A stretch of DNA of 64,000 nucleotides from an uncultured Flavobacteriaceae bacterium (GCA_905479065.1 CAJQLB010000003.1:1-64000); one strand, 5' to 3'; shown: positions 26,664 to 38,242, counted from the first letter of the stretch. Notes: a model not told the origin generated them from the sequence alone. A program made the numbers and translations.

Positions 26664-29128
26664 TAAAGAAATTGATTCAAGGTCTTTATCGAAAGATCTT
26701 CCAATGTTTCTGATGTCGTTTTAAAATGAATTTTAATGGTTTCATTCGGTAATAAATCTAAGAAATTATCGCTGAAATGGCCTTTGTTTTGAGTGTAAAG
26801 AAATACATCTTTTTGTAGAGTTGAACTTGACAACAGTATTGTGAATCCAGAGGATGTTTTTATAATTTGTTTGTTAATCTCTTCTTTGTGTAATTTTAAA
26901 TTTTTAGGATTTGTAAAATAATGTAGCCACCTATTAGTGGTATTTGAAACAACAAAAATGGCATTAGTGTGATCGAAATTTAATTGGTTTAAATTAAGGC
27001 TATTAATTTGCGTATTGGAAATGCCGCCGCAGTCAATGTTTTTAAAGTTATCCCATAATTTATTTCCTTCAAAATCAATCAATTCTAACTTTAATTCTAG
27101 AGGTACGCTATTTAATCGGTCATTAATAACAAATGTTTTTAACAGATTACCTTCAACCCTTGAGGATACCAAAATATTCTTAAAGACTTTTTTTACTTTG
27201 TAATGTAGGGCTTTCCAATTTCCAAAAAAGTCAATACTTGACCATGAAATGGAAGGCCAACAGTCATTAAGTTGCCAAAATAAAGTCCCCATGTTATAAG
27301 GCTTTGCTCGTCTCTGTGCTTCAATGCCTTTTGTAATGCCATAAGCTTGAACTAATTGACTCATATAAATATAGTCTTCTTCTAATGACGGTACCGGAAA
27401 ATCACGTAACATATAGGTGTTAATTAATTCAAAACCACGATGGTGTTTTTGATGATTTCGCAACCCTTTCGAAGTAAGGTTTAATGAATCATTTTGATTG
27501 ATGTGTCTAATGACTTCATAACTGGGAAAAGATTGCATTCCAAACTCACTCATAAATCTTGGCACTTGTTTTTCTAAATGTTCAAATGGATATGCATCAT
27601 GCCAAATCCACCAGTCATGAGCGTCACCTTCAAATTGGTATTTGGGATTTCCACGACCATATTTTGGAGAGCTTTCCCAATAATTTGTATCAGTTAAATT
27701 TGAAATTGTATTGGGTAAAATTGAATCAAATATTTTTAAATAATTATCCCAAATTATTTCTTTTTCAGTTTCTGATCGGTCAGCTTGCCAACCCCATCGA
27801 TACCAACCTTCACTGCTTTCATTATTACCACACCAAAGTGCTATTGAAGCATGATTTCGCAAACGTTTGACATTGTCAATTGCCTCTTGTTGTACATTTT
27901 TTAAATATGCTATGTCTCCAGGATACATGGCACATGCAAACATAAAATCTTGCCATACCAAAAGTCCTTTTTCGTCACATAAATCATAGAATATGTCGTT
28001 TTCATAAATACCTCCTCCCCAAACACGAAGCGTATTCATATTTGCAGCTACGACATCATCAAGTAGCTTTTCATAATGAGTAGTAGTTACCATATTTTGT
28101 AAACTATTTTGAGGAATGTAATTGGCTCCTTTTACGTATATAGGGACGTCATTGATTTTAAAATAAAAAGACTCACCACTTTCATCTTTTTCGGTGATAA
28201 GTTCTATGGTTCGAAGGCCCTTTTTGACAAATGCCTCATCGACGATAGTGTCATCTTTTTTGATAATAATTTTTACGCCGTACAAATAGGGGTCACCTAC
28301 ATTGTGTGGCCACCACCGTTTAGGGTTTTTTATCTCAATGGGAATTGAAACTGATTTATTATTAAAGCTATCTGTGGTCTTTGAGACTAAGGTGTCATTG
28401 ACAAATATTTCAAAAGTATATTGCTCTGTGTTTGAATTAGAACAGTCAATATGCACTGTGAGTTTAGCGATTGATTCATTAAGTTCATTTTGTTCAATGT
28501 ATACATCATTGATTTTAGTATCATTCCATGCAATTAATTTGACTGGGCGCCAAATACCCGAGGTGTTTATTTTTGGGCCCCAATCCCAACCATATTGAAA
28601 TTGAGCTTTTCTCGTGAAAATTCGATTTCCTTCAGGCAGTGAATAATTTAATTGTTTTTTGCTTTCCTCTTCATGTTTTGTCGTATTATCAAATACTATT
28701 TTCAGGGTGTTATTTTCTGTCAAAATAGACTTGACATCAACTTGAAATTTTCGAAAAGCATTGTTGGTATTTAGTAATAGATTATCGTTTAAATATATTG
28801 ATGCATAGGTGTCTAATCCTTCAAAACAAAGAATGATATTGTTTTTTTGAAGTACTTTTTTATCGATGTTAAACATTGTTTTGTATTCCCAGTCAGTTTT
28901 TGAAATCCATTGCGTGTTGTGTTCGTTATTTAAAATAAATGGGTGTTCAATAAGATTGTGTTTTAGTAAATCAGAATGAATATTTCCAGGGATAATTGCA
29001 CTGTACCAAAGGCTATCGGAAATGTTTTTAAAATCCCAATCATTGTGAAGCTCTATCACTTGTGGGGTCTCAATTTTTGTTTCACACCCGAGCCATGTAA
29101 ATATGAGTAACAAAAGACTATATCTCAT
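26660..29128 (-). CDS. Beta-mannosidase, GH2 lipoprotein
   Basis: It hydrolyses terminal beta-mannosides. The 822-residue protein has a lipobox TWLGC (Cys15), so it should be membrane-anchored outside the cytoplasm. The GH2 order is a sugar-binding domain (about 25-200), an immunoglobulin-like domain (about 200-310) and the TIM barrel with LRVWGGGIYE, acid/base Glu437 (WCGNNES) and nucleophile Glu528 (MSEFGMQS). It overlaps cutC by 11 bases in a mannosidase/CutC/hexosaminidase operon, which suggests trimming of an oligosaccharide containing mannose and N-acetylglucosamine. Confidence 0.93.
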   Translation of the reverse strand: MRYSLLLLIFTWLGCETKIETPQVIELHNDWDFKNISDSLWYSAIIPGNIHSDLLKHNLIEHPFILNNEHNTQWISKTDWEYKTMFNIDKKVLQKNNIILCFEGLDTYASIYLNDNLLLNTNNAFRKFQVDVKSILTENNTLKIVFDNTTKHEEESKKQLNYSLPEGNRIFTRKAQFQYGWDWGPKINTSGIWRPVKLIAWNDTKINDVYIEQNELNESIAKLTVHIDCSNSNTEQYTFEIFVNDTLVSKTTDSFNNKSVSIPIEIKNPKRWWPHNVGDPYLYGVKIIIKKDDTIVDEAFVKKGLRTIELITEKDESGESFYFKINDVPIYVKGANYIPQNSLQNMVTTTHYEKLLDDVVAANMNTLRVWGGGIYENDIFYDLCDEKGLLVWQDFMFACAMYPGDIAYLKNVQQEAIDNVKRLRNHASIALWCGNNESSEGWYRWGWQADRSETEKEIIWDNYLKIFDSILPNTISNLTDTNYWESSPKYGRGNPKYQFEGDAHDWWIWHDAYPFEHLEKQVPRFMSEFGMQSFPSYEVIRHINQNDSLNLTSKGLRNHQKHHRGFELINTYMLRDFPVPSLEEDYIYMSQLVQAYGITKGIEAQRRAKPYNMGTLFWQLNDCWPSISWSSIDFFGNWKALHYKVKKVFKNILVSSRVEGNLLKTFVINDRLNSVPLELKLELIDFEGNKLWDNFKNIDCGGISNTQINSLNLNQLNFDHTNAIFVVSNTTNRWLHYFTNPKNLKLHKEEINKQIIKTSSGFTILLSSSTLQKDVFLYTQNKGHFSDNFLDLLPNETIKIHFKTTSETLEDLSIKTLNQFLY

Positions 29129-29807
29129 TCAGAATTGCTTTTATTTTATCGGGATCAGAATAAGTTATTTCTGCTGAGAATAATGAGCTTTTCGAGAGCT
29201 TTTTAGAGGATGCTGAGGTGTGTATTTCTGCAAAGCCTGCCTTCTTAAATTGCTCAACATTACTAGAATTAATACCACCACCGGGAAGCAATATAATTTT
29301 TCCAAAGGATTTTTTTTGAAGTCGTTTAAGTTGTTTTAAGCCAGCTTCAGCTGTTGGAGCTTGTCCCGAAGTTAAAATCCGGTCAACCCCTAACTCACAT
29401 AACTGATTTAAAGCAATATCAGGAGAGTTGACGCAATCAAAAGCACGGTGAAAAGTGAATTTTAAAGGCCTCGCCAATTCAACCAAAACTCTTGTGCGTT
29501 TTGAGTCAATAGAATTATTACTATTTAGTACGCCGGATACAATACCTTGATACCCTAATTTTTTACAGAGATTGATGTTTTGTTTCATGATTTCAAACTC
29601 CTGATTTGAATAAACAAAATTGCCACTTCTTGGTCTGATAAGAACAAAAGCAGGAATTGAGATGTTGTCAATTACTCGTGTTAACATCCCGTAACTCGGT
29701 GTAATACCTCCGTTCGAAATTTCTGAGCACAACTCAATGCGATCTGCTCCGAATTTCTCAGCGGTAATAGCCGAATCATATGAATTCGCACATATTTCTA
29801 ATTTCAT
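29118..29807 (-). CDS. cutC: CutC-family TIM-barrel protein
   Basis: A 229-residue protein of the CutC family, once linked to copper tolerance, whose true activity is unresolved. Signatures are MKLEICANSYDSAITAEKFGAD at the start, ELCSEISNGGITPS, FHRAFDCV and ILTSGQAPTAEAG. It lies between two glycosidase genes, overlapping the mannosidase gene and following the hexosaminidase gene by 4 bases. That context hints at a sugar-related rather than copper-related role in this lineage, though this is inference. Confidence 0.92.
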   Translation of the reverse strand: MKLEICANSYDSAITAEKFGADRIELCSEISNGGITPSYGMLTRVIDNISIPAFVLIRPRSGNFVYSNQEFEIMKQNINLCKKLGYQGIVSGVLNSNNSIDSKRTRVLVELARPLKFTFHRAFDCVNSPDIALNQLCELGVDRILTSGQAPTAEAGLKQLKRLQKKSFGKIILLPGGGINSSNVEQFKKAGFAEIHTSASSKKLSKSSLFSAEITYSDPDKIKAILNEI

Positions 29808-29811
29808 TTAA

Positions 29812-32079
29812 TTAATTAATTATAATTTCATCTATAAATGTCCATGCTTTGTTACCTGCTCCTTGTTTTCCGTCAGAAATGACACCATAGTTTGGGATTG
29901 TAAATGACAAACGTTTGACATCATCATGCCCTTGAAAATTGACTGGAACAACTAAATCTTCTGAATCAAGTATCGTAACTTTAACGGGCTCTTCATTGTT
30001 GAAAGTTATGAAAATATGTTTTGGGGCATAAATCCATTGTCCACGTCCATTATAAAACCTAGTTTTTATCGAGTTTATCTGTATTTTTTCATTAAAATCG
30101 ATTGTTATTTCAATATCTTTTCCTGAAAACCCTAGCCATTCTTTATCACCATAGCGTGAATTGCTTCCGGAGATACCGTTAATCAACCCTTGGGCACCAC
30201 TACCCGCGTAAGACTCGTTTAATTCTGTGTCTATGGCTATCTTTTGACCAACAGCTTTATGTAAATTAATATACTGAGAAAAAGTTTCTCCTAGTTTATT
30301 GCTTGAGTTAAATAAAGCTGCTTTGACATGAACACTTTCTTTGAGTAGAATCGAATTGGTGTAAATTTTAGAAGAGAGTAGGGGTTCAGAATTATCCAAT
30401 GTAAATCGAATTGTTTTACCCTCTGTAAGAGTTTTAAGATGGTAACTTAAACCTTCATTATTGGAATTGAGCTCACCTTGGATTTCATAAAGATGGTTGG
30501 CATAATTGATATCTAAGAAGTCTAATCGCTCATGAAAATTTTCTAGACGTTTTATAAAATTAGCATAATTTTTACGTTCTTTTTTTGACCACACTGTCTC
30601 GCTCATGGCAAGTATACGAGGAAATACCATATATTCAACTTGTTCTGAGGTTTGCATGTATTCTGTCCAAACATTGCCTTGGGCGCCTAATACAAATTTA
30701 GTTTCATCATCATTTAGTTCATCTGGAATAGGGTTAAAATTGTAAACTTTTTCAAGGGGAAGATACCCACCTATCGCCAGGGGTTCCTGTTCGTTTTCCG
30801 ACTGGTAATAATCAAAGTAGCAATGTGATGTTGGCGTCATGATAACATGGTGTTGTTGTTTTGCAGCCTCCACCGCACCGGTGACACCTCTCCATGACAT
30901 GACGGTTGCATTCGGTGCAAGTCCTCCTTCTAATATTTCATCCCAACCTATAATTTGTCTTCCTTTTGAATTTAAATAGTTTTCAATTCTAGAAATAAAA
31001 TAGCTTTGCAGCTCGTTCTCATCTTTTAGACCCTCTCTTAAAATCAGTTCATTACAATGATCACAGTTTTTCCATCTTGTTTTTGGTGCCTCATCTCCAC
31101 CAATATGAATATATCTACTTGGAAATAATGTTAGTACTTCGTCAAGTACATCCTCTAAAAAGGCGAAGGTTTCTTCTTTAGGGCAATAAATATCTTCAAA
31201 AACACCCCATTTGGTGGCAACCTTAACAGGTTCGTTTGTGCATCCAAGACTTGGATATGCTGCAATAGCTGCTTGACTATGACCAGGAAGTTCTATCTCC
31301 GGGATGATTGTAATAAAACGACTGTTTGCATATTGAACAATATCTTTAATTTCTTCTTGAGTATAAAATCCTCCGTATTTTTGGTTGTCAAATTGATGTG
31401 GTTGGTCATTGTAATGACCAATTAGTGTTTCTTGGCGATATGCAGCGATTTCTTGTAGTTTGGGATATTTTTTTATTTCAATGCGCCAACCTTGATCTTC
31501 AGTTAGATGCCAGTGAAATGTATTCATTTTTAACATAGCGAGCGCATCAATATACTTCTTAATAAAATCAACAGAAAACAGGTGGCGACCCACATCTAAA
31601 TGCATTCCTCGGTATGAAAATTCTGGTTGATCTTTTATTAAGACGCAGGGTATTTGCGTTGTTGTATTCGAAAATGTTTTATTTTCGAAAGCCGCTGGGA
31701 GTAATTGTCTTAAAGATTGAATAGCATAAAAGGCTCCCTGATCAGATTGTGCTGTAATATCAATTGATTTTTTTTTGATATTTAAAACATAGGCCTCTGG
31801 GCTGAGATTGAGATCTTGAATAAATTGAATCTTATGAGGCCCATTGAGTTCTTTATTCAATCCTGTTCGAAGGTAGGATTTTAAAAAATCACCAGACACT
31901 TTGAAATCATCATCGTAAATGATGCCGGTAAATTCATTTAATTCAAAATATCCATCACTAGAATTAATTTCTAAAGGCTGTGGGATAATATTGATAAGGG
32001 GAATTGAATTTTCATCATTTTTACAATTTAATAACATGCTCATAAAAACTAGAGCGCCGAGTATATTCTTGTAGTGCAT
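29812..32079 (-). CDS. Beta-N-acetylhexosaminidase, GH20 lipoprotein
   Basis: It removes terminal GlcNAc/GalNAc residues from chitooligosaccharides or glycans. The 755-residue protein has a lipobox MLLNC (Cys19), a GH20b N-domain (about 30-150) and the GH20 barrel from about 153, with the catalytic pair Asp329-Glu330 in HIGGDEAPKTRW. A chitobiase-type C-terminal region follows, then a discoidin-like carbohydrate-binding module (about 620-755). It is first gene of the operon with cutC and the mannosidase and is divergent from ligA. Confidence 0.95.
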   Translation of the reverse strand: MHYKNILGALVFMSMLLNCKNDENSIPLINIIPQPLEINSSDGYFELNEFTGIIYDDDFKVSGDFLKSYLRTGLNKELNGPHKIQFIQDLNLSPEAYVLNIKKKSIDITAQSDQGAFYAIQSLRQLLPAAFENKTFSNTTTQIPCVLIKDQPEFSYRGMHLDVGRHLFSVDFIKKYIDALAMLKMNTFHWHLTEDQGWRIEIKKYPKLQEIAAYRQETLIGHYNDQPHQFDNQKYGGFYTQEEIKDIVQYANSRFITIIPEIELPGHSQAAIAAYPSLGCTNEPVKVATKWGVFEDIYCPKEETFAFLEDVLDEVLTLFPSRYIHIGGDEAPKTRWKNCDHCNELILREGLKDENELQSYFISRIENYLNSKGRQIIGWDEILEGGLAPNATVMSWRGVTGAVEAAKQQHHVIMTPTSHCYFDYYQSENEQEPLAIGGYLPLEKVYNFNPIPDELNDDETKFVLGAQGNVWTEYMQTSEQVEYMVFPRILAMSETVWSKKERKNYANFIKRLENFHERLDFLDINYANHLYEIQGELNSNNEGLSYHLKTLTEGKTIRFTLDNSEPLLSSKIYTNSILLKESVHVKAALFNSSNKLGETFSQYINLHKAVGQKIAIDTELNESYAGSGAQGLINGISGSNSRYGDKEWLGFSGKDIEITIDFNEKIQINSIKTRFYNGRGQWIYAPKHIFITFNNEEPVKVTILDSEDLVVPVNFQGHDDVKRLSFTIPNYGVISDGKQGAGNKAWTFIDEIIIN

Positions 32080-32111
32080 TTTAGTATATTAGATGCTTTA
32101 AAGATAGATAA

Positions 32112-34133
<2,022 letters not shown>

Positions 34134-34157
34134 ATTAATTCTAAATTAGTCTATTTC

Positions 34158-34197
34158 ATCGATAAAATACACTTTTTATCGATAATGTGTATATTTT
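34158..34197. repeat. Overlapping inverted repeats after ligA
   Basis: atcgataaaa (34158-34167) pairs perfectly with ttttatcgat (34174-34183). The overlapping segment aaaatacac (34164-34172) can alternatively pair, with a 2-base bulge, with gtgtatatttt (34187-34197). The two hairpins are mutually exclusive. No clear T run follows, so it is either a weak ligA terminator or a regulatory site for the following gene. Confidence 0.5.
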
Positions 34198-34230
34198 ATT
34201 ATATATTTGGCTCTAACAACTGCGCGAAAT

Positions 34231-34986
34231 ATGAAATCTAAATTAATTGCAGGTATATTAATATCCCTATCAATAGCAACGGTCTTCTTCGAGATAATTG
34301 AAGATCCAAGCGGTAATATAACACGAAGTTTTATTGTACCATTGCTAACATTTTTATACTTTTTTAAAAACAAGGGAAAAACTTCTTATTTTTTCTTTTT
34401 CTTATTATTCTTTTCAATCGCCGAGTCTTTAGTTTGGATGGAAAACTATGATAATTTTAAAATAGGAACATTAAATGTGTCTTTTTATCACTTTTACATT
34501 GGTAACTTATCATCTATTACGGCATATATATTTTTAATTTTAGAAATCTTAAAATCTTATAGTTTTAAAAGTGTGATTGATAAATTTCCTGTTCATATCA
34601 TGATACTGTTTGTTCTTGATATTTACACAATATATCTCGTGAGTGAGACTGCCTTCCGAAGTCCAAATTTTGTTTATAATGTGGATAAAATTATCGAAGT
34701 TATATACAATGGGGTTGTGATGTTTTTGTTGACGGTAGCGCTAATGGGCTATATCAATCGAGATTCTAAAAAAGCAATGAACTTGTTATTAGGTTCTTTG
34801 TGCCTTGTGTTTTCTGAAATACTACAAGTTGCAACTTTCTATGTCTCTGAAAACAATACCCTTCTGGGAGTTAGTTACATTATTCTTTTGATTTTTGCCT
34901 TCACATTTTTGTATGTACAGTCAGATATGTCTTACTCTAGAAGAACTCATTACGAGAGCGTTCCCTTTTTAAAAAACATTGAATAG
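34231..34986 (+). CDS. Multi-spanning membrane protein, possibly YhhN/lysoplasmalogenase-like
   Basis: A 251-residue integral membrane protein with about eight hydrophobic helices, starting MKSKLIAGILISLSIATVF. An early RSFIVPLLTFLYF segment recalls the KPLxxPLLxLY motif of the YhhN/TMEM86 lysoplasmalogenase family, but similarity is weak and I do not claim it. The ATG at 34231 is chosen over a TTG 24 bases upstream, which itself lies within a good -7 box (TATATTTG, 34202-34209). It ends exactly where the convergent phosphatase gene ends. Confidence 0.55.
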   Translation: MKSKLIAGILISLSIATVFFEIIEDPSGNITRSFIVPLLTFLYFFKNKGKTSYFFFFLLFFSIAESLVWMENYDNFKIGTLNVSFYHFYIGNLSSITAYIFLILEILKSYSFKSVIDKFPVHIMILFVLDIYTIYLVSETAFRSPNFVYNVDKIIEVIYNGVVMFLLTVALMGYINRDSKKAMNLLLGSLCLVFSEILQVATFYVSENNTLLGVSYIILLIFAFTFLYVQSDMSYSRRTHYESVPFLKNIE

Positions 34987-35904
34987 TTATACTAAAATGG
35001 TGGTTCCTCTTACTTTTTTTGATTTATTAGAATCGAAAAAGAAATCTATTTTCCCCATGTATAATCCGTAACATCCTACTTGATTTATTAAAACATTTTC
35101 ACCCAATATATTTTTTTCAATGATTGGTTTTTTTAAAAAAGTGTGTGTATGGCCCCCAATGATTAAATCGATATGTTTGGTCGCCCTAGCAAGCACTACG
35201 TCAGATATTTTGTTAGGATCTTTTTTATAATAATGACCAAGATGAGACAAGCATATGATTAAATCGCATTGCTCGTCTTCCTTTAAAATTCTACTCATGT
35301 CTTGAGATATCTCAATTGGGTCTCTATAAACAGTTTCTTTATATTGTTTTTTTAACACCAACCCATTTAGTTCTATACCCAATCCAAAAACACCAATTTT
35401 AATTCCATTTTTTTTAAAGATTTTGTAAGGTTTTACATGTTCATTCATGACCGTTTTTGAAAAATCATAGTTCGCAGAAACAAATTCAAAATTGGCATGT
35501 GGTAGCTGTTTGTATAAACCTTCAATACCATTATCAAAATCATGATTTCCTATTGTTGCAAGGTCATATTTAAGCATGCTCATGAGTTTAAACTCTAGCT
35601 CTCCACCATAATAATTAAAATAGGGAGTACCTTGAAAAATATCTCCTGCATCCAATAGTAAAGTGTTTGGATTTTGCTCTCTTAAGGACTGAATGAGTGA
35701 AGCTCTTCTAGCGACACCTCCTTTATTGGAATTTCGTCCACTTTCCGGACCAAATGCATCGATATGACTGTGTACATCATTGGTGTGTAAGATTGTTATT
35801 TGACGCGAGTCAGTTTCAGGTACAAAAGACGTTAACGAAAGACTGCTCAAACTCAAAAGAGTAGCAGAGGCACTAGATTGACGCAAAAAATCTCTTCTTC
35901 TCAT
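34987..35904 (-). CDS. 5'-nucleotidase-type metallophosphatase, catalytic half
   Basis: A 305-residue exported metallophosphatase. The N-terminus MRRRDFLRQSSASATL looks like a Tat signal peptide. The di-metal site is complete: LHTNDVHSH, LLDAGDIFQG, IGNHDFDNG, CLSHLGH and GGHTHTFL. It corresponds to the N-terminal half of UshA-type 5'-nucleotidases and ends where the nucleotide-binding domain would begin. That missing domain is the gene immediately upstream in the same operon (12-base gap), so the enzyme is split. Confidence 0.92.
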   Translation of the reverse strand: MRRRDFLRQSSASATLLSLSSLSLTSFVPETDSRQITILHTNDVHSHIDAFGPESGRNSNKGGVARRASLIQSLREQNPNTLLLDAGDIFQGTPYFNYYGGELEFKLMSMLKYDLATIGNHDFDNGIEGLYKQLPHANFEFVSANYDFSKTVMNEHVKPYKIFKKNGIKIGVFGLGIELNGLVLKKQYKETVYRDPIEISQDMSRILKEDEQCDLIICLSHLGHYYKKDPNKISDVVLARATKHIDLIIGGHTHTFLKKPIIEKNILGENVLINQVGCYGLYMGKIDFFFDSNKSKKVRGTTILV

Positions 35905-35916
35905 AAATATCTTAAT

Positions 35917-36693
35917 TTAATTTATTCTAATGAATCGTTGGTCAATCATAGGGCGGATGGTATCATTTTTTGAAAAATAATCGATCAGAACATTTCTTAT
36001 TTTATAGTTGAGAATGTGAAGAGTATCGCTTTTTTGAAAAAAGGACATGTTATCCCCACCATTATACAAGTAATCATTAGTGGCAACATTATAGTAGTGG
36101 TCATCGTTTATAATTTCTCCATGAATCTTTGCTTCCAATAATTGAGAATCTTTATCCAATTTAATTGTTAATCCTGAAATAGGATGTGCTCGTTTTGCGT
36201 ATTGTAAATAATTCACCAATTCCTTGACAACGATACCTTTAAGTTTTGCAACCACAACACTATTTTCAAAGGGCATAAGTTGATATGCTGAGCGTGTTGT
36301 AACTGGACCTTTTGGTAAAATAGATCTGATACCACCATGGTTTAACAATACAAAATCAATTGACTCTTGTGTTTTTGATTTGAAAATTGGATTAGCTTCT
36401 TTAAAAACAGCATCAGCCATTAAATTTCCAATCGCTGTGTTTAATTCACCGTCATTTTTAGAATAAGTATCAATGGAAAAAGCGAGCACACTGTCTAAAT
36501 TTTTATTGACGTTTAACCGGTATGGCTCCATGAAATTATTGATCAACGAATCCTCTTTGATTTGAGAATTTATTTCCAATCTTGAACCTTCAATTTTATT
36601 GAGGTGAAAATTGTCTTTACAGGAAAAAAAACAAAGAACTAGCCCAACTAAAATGAGTTTGTTCTTGATTAATATATGATTTTTCAATACCAT
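35917..36693 (-). CDS. 5'-nucleotidase C-terminal-domain lipoprotein
   Basis: A 258-residue lipoprotein (lipobox CFFSC, then KDN) consisting of the 5'-nucleotidase substrate-binding domain: TAIGNLMADAVF, FVLLNHGGIRSILPKGPVT and LMPFENSVVVAKLKG. It has no metallophosphatase domain of its own. It lies upstream of, and is co-transcribed with, the catalytic-half gene. The two products probably assemble into one periplasmic nucleotidase; one would be lipid-anchored and the other Tat-exported. Confidence 0.9.
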   Translation of the reverse strand: MVLKNHILIKNKLILVGLVLCFFSCKDNFHLNKIEGSRLEINSQIKEDSLINNFMEPYRLNVNKNLDSVLAFSIDTYSKNDGELNTAIGNLMADAVFKEANPIFKSKTQESIDFVLLNHGGIRSILPKGPVTTRSAYQLMPFENSVVVAKLKGIVVKELVNYLQYAKRAHPISGLTIKLDKDSQLLEAKIHGEIINDDHYYNVATNDYLYNGGDNMSFFQKSDTLHILNYKIRNVLIDYFSKNDTIRPMIDQRFIRIN

Positions 36694-36710
36694 TTTTAGG
36701 ACATGTTTCT

Positions 36711-36718
36711 TACTTTTG
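36711..36718 (+). promoter_or_regulatory. -7 promoter element of the DUF6913/dapA unit
   Basis: TACTTTTG matches TAnnTTTG and lies 18 bases upstream of the ATG at 36737, in the short divergent space after the lipoprotein start at 36693. No good -33 TTG is seen at 19-base spacing. Confidence 0.4.
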
Positions 36719-36736
36719 CTAAAAGTATAAATTTAA

Positions 36737-37255
36737 ATGATTTTTAAACGATTAAAGAAAAAATCTAATCAAAAATATTTAAATAATAGTTTAAATAATA
36801 GAACGCCATTGGTTGATGAAAGCGTCATTCAGTCTGTGGGTGTTATTTTAAATAGTAACGAATTTAAAGATTCGGATCAATTATTATCCCTTTTAAGATC
36901 TCTGGACATAAAAGAGAATAAAATTAAGTTTATAACTTTTATCGATGACCATAAATCAAGGCCAAACAGCTGGGATGCTTATTTTTATCCTGAAAATTTT
37001 AAATGGAGGGGAAATATTGAAGGTGTTGATTTAACAGATTTTGTCAATGAATCATTTGATATGCTCATAAGTTATTATCAGATAAATCAATTGGAATTAC
37101 ATTTAGTTACCACGTTATCAAAAGCAAAATTTAAAATCGGAATTTCTAATGTAGATGAAAGACTGCATGATTTAATTATAAGTATTGACCCTAACCAAGT
37201 AGAAATATTTAAAAAAGAGTTGTTAAAGTATTTAAAAGTTTTTAATAAGATATAG
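36737..37255 (+). CDS. DUF6913-family protein
   Basis: A 172-residue soluble protein with a lysine-rich N-terminus (MIFKRLKKKSNQKYL), consistent with the Bacteroidota DUF6913 family often found before dapA. No catalytic motif is recognised; the central NSWDAYFYPENFKWRG and FDMLISYYQINQLELHLVT are its most distinctive parts. It ends directly before the dapA start codon, so the two are translationally coupled. The family call is from memory of pattern and context. Confidence 0.6.
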   Translation: MIFKRLKKKSNQKYLNNSLNNRTPLVDESVIQSVGVILNSNEFKDSDQLLSLLRSLDIKENKIKFITFIDDHKSRPNSWDAYFYPENFKWRGNIEGVDLTDFVNESFDMLISYYQINQLELHLVTTLSKAKFKIGISNVDERLHDLIISIDPNQVEIFKKELLKYLKVFNKI

Positions 37256-38137
37256 ATGAATGCATTAAAAGGAACCGGTGTTGCATTAGTGACGCCTTTT
37301 AAAAAAGATTTAAGTGTTGATCATGATGCGCTCGAAAGGGTTGTTAATTATAATATTGATAATGACATTGATTACTTGGTTGTTATGGGTACCACAGGTG
37401 AAAGTGTCACTGTGTCAAAATCTGAAAAAATCAATATACTCAAAACCGTATCTCGCGTAAATAACGGTAGATTGCCTTTAGTGTTAGGTATCGGAGGTAA
37501 CGATACGAGAGCAGTTATAGAAGAAATTCAAATGACTGATTTAAGCGAAATCACAGCAATACTCTCAGTTTCTCCCTATTACAGTAAGCCAACACAAGAA
37601 GGGATTTATCAACATTTTAAGGCAATATCTCAAGCGTCACCAAAACCTATCATTGTTTACAATGTGCCGGGAAGGACCTCAAAAAACATGTTGCCTAACA
37701 CCGTGCTACGACTTGCTAGTGATTTTAAAAACATTGTAGCGGTGAAGGAGGCAGGAAATAACACTCAGCAGTATTTGGAATTACTTAAAAATAAACCAAA
37801 AGATTTTCTTGTTATTTCTGGAGATGATGACCTAGCCTTAGGCACAGTTTTAGCGGGTGGAGCAGGAGTCATTTCTGTTTTAGGCCAAGCGTTTCCCAAA
37901 GAATTTTCAAAAATGATTCGTTTAGGAGTGTCCGGAAACACAAAAGAGGCTCACGAGTTACATTTTAAATTGATGCCAATAACCTCATTAATATTTCGCG
38001 AAAATAATCCAGCAGGAATCAAAGCTGTACTTAATAGCTTAGAGCTTTGTTTGGATGTGGTTCGCTTGCCATTGGTAGCTGCATCTAATAGTTTAAAGAC
38101 AGAGATCAAGTCATTTATTATCAATTATGGGCAATGA
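37256..38137 (+). CDS. dapA: 4-hydroxy-tetrahydrodipicolinate synthase
   Basis: It condenses pyruvate with aspartate semialdehyde, the first committed step to diaminopimelate and lysine. The 293-residue TIM barrel has the Schiff-base Lys164 (IVAVKEAG), Tyr135 and Arg140 in VYNVPGRTS, and MGTTGES (44-50) for substrate binding. It starts one base after the DUF6913 stop. With dapF at 13.8 kb it supports the diaminopimelate type of peptidoglycan. An inverted repeat (38149-38183) lies downstream, without a T run. Confidence 0.98.
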   Translation: MNALKGTGVALVTPFKKDLSVDHDALERVVNYNIDNDIDYLVVMGTTGESVTVSKSEKINILKTVSRVNNGRLPLVLGIGGNDTRAVIEEIQMTDLSEITAILSVSPYYSKPTQEGIYQHFKAISQASPKPIIVYNVPGRTSKNMLPNTVLRLASDFKNIVAVKEAGNNTQQYLELLKNKPKDFLVISGDDDLALGTVLAGGAGVISVLGQAFPKEFSKMIRLGVSGNTKEAHELHFKLMPITSLIFRENNPAGIKAVLNSLELCLDVVRLPLVAASNSLKTEIKSFIINYGQ

Positions 38138-38218
38138 TAAAAAGAAAACTTCGTTAGCCTAATAATAAGTTAATAAACGAAGGGTTAAATATTTATTTTA
38201 ATATTCGTTTGAAATACT

Positions 38219-38226
38219 TATTTTTG
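38219..38226 (+). promoter_or_regulatory. -7 promoter element of the bamD operon
   Basis: TATTTTTG matches TAnnTTTG and lies 16 bases before the bamD ATG. No clear -33 box is seen at the canonical distance. Confidence 0.45.
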
Positions 38227-38242
38227 CATCCTCAATTGAAAT

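Noticed and set aside
38149-38183. Rho-independent terminator after dapA
   Set aside because: cttcgtt and aacgaag form an inverted repeat, but the 21-base loop and lack of a T run make it a poor terminator.
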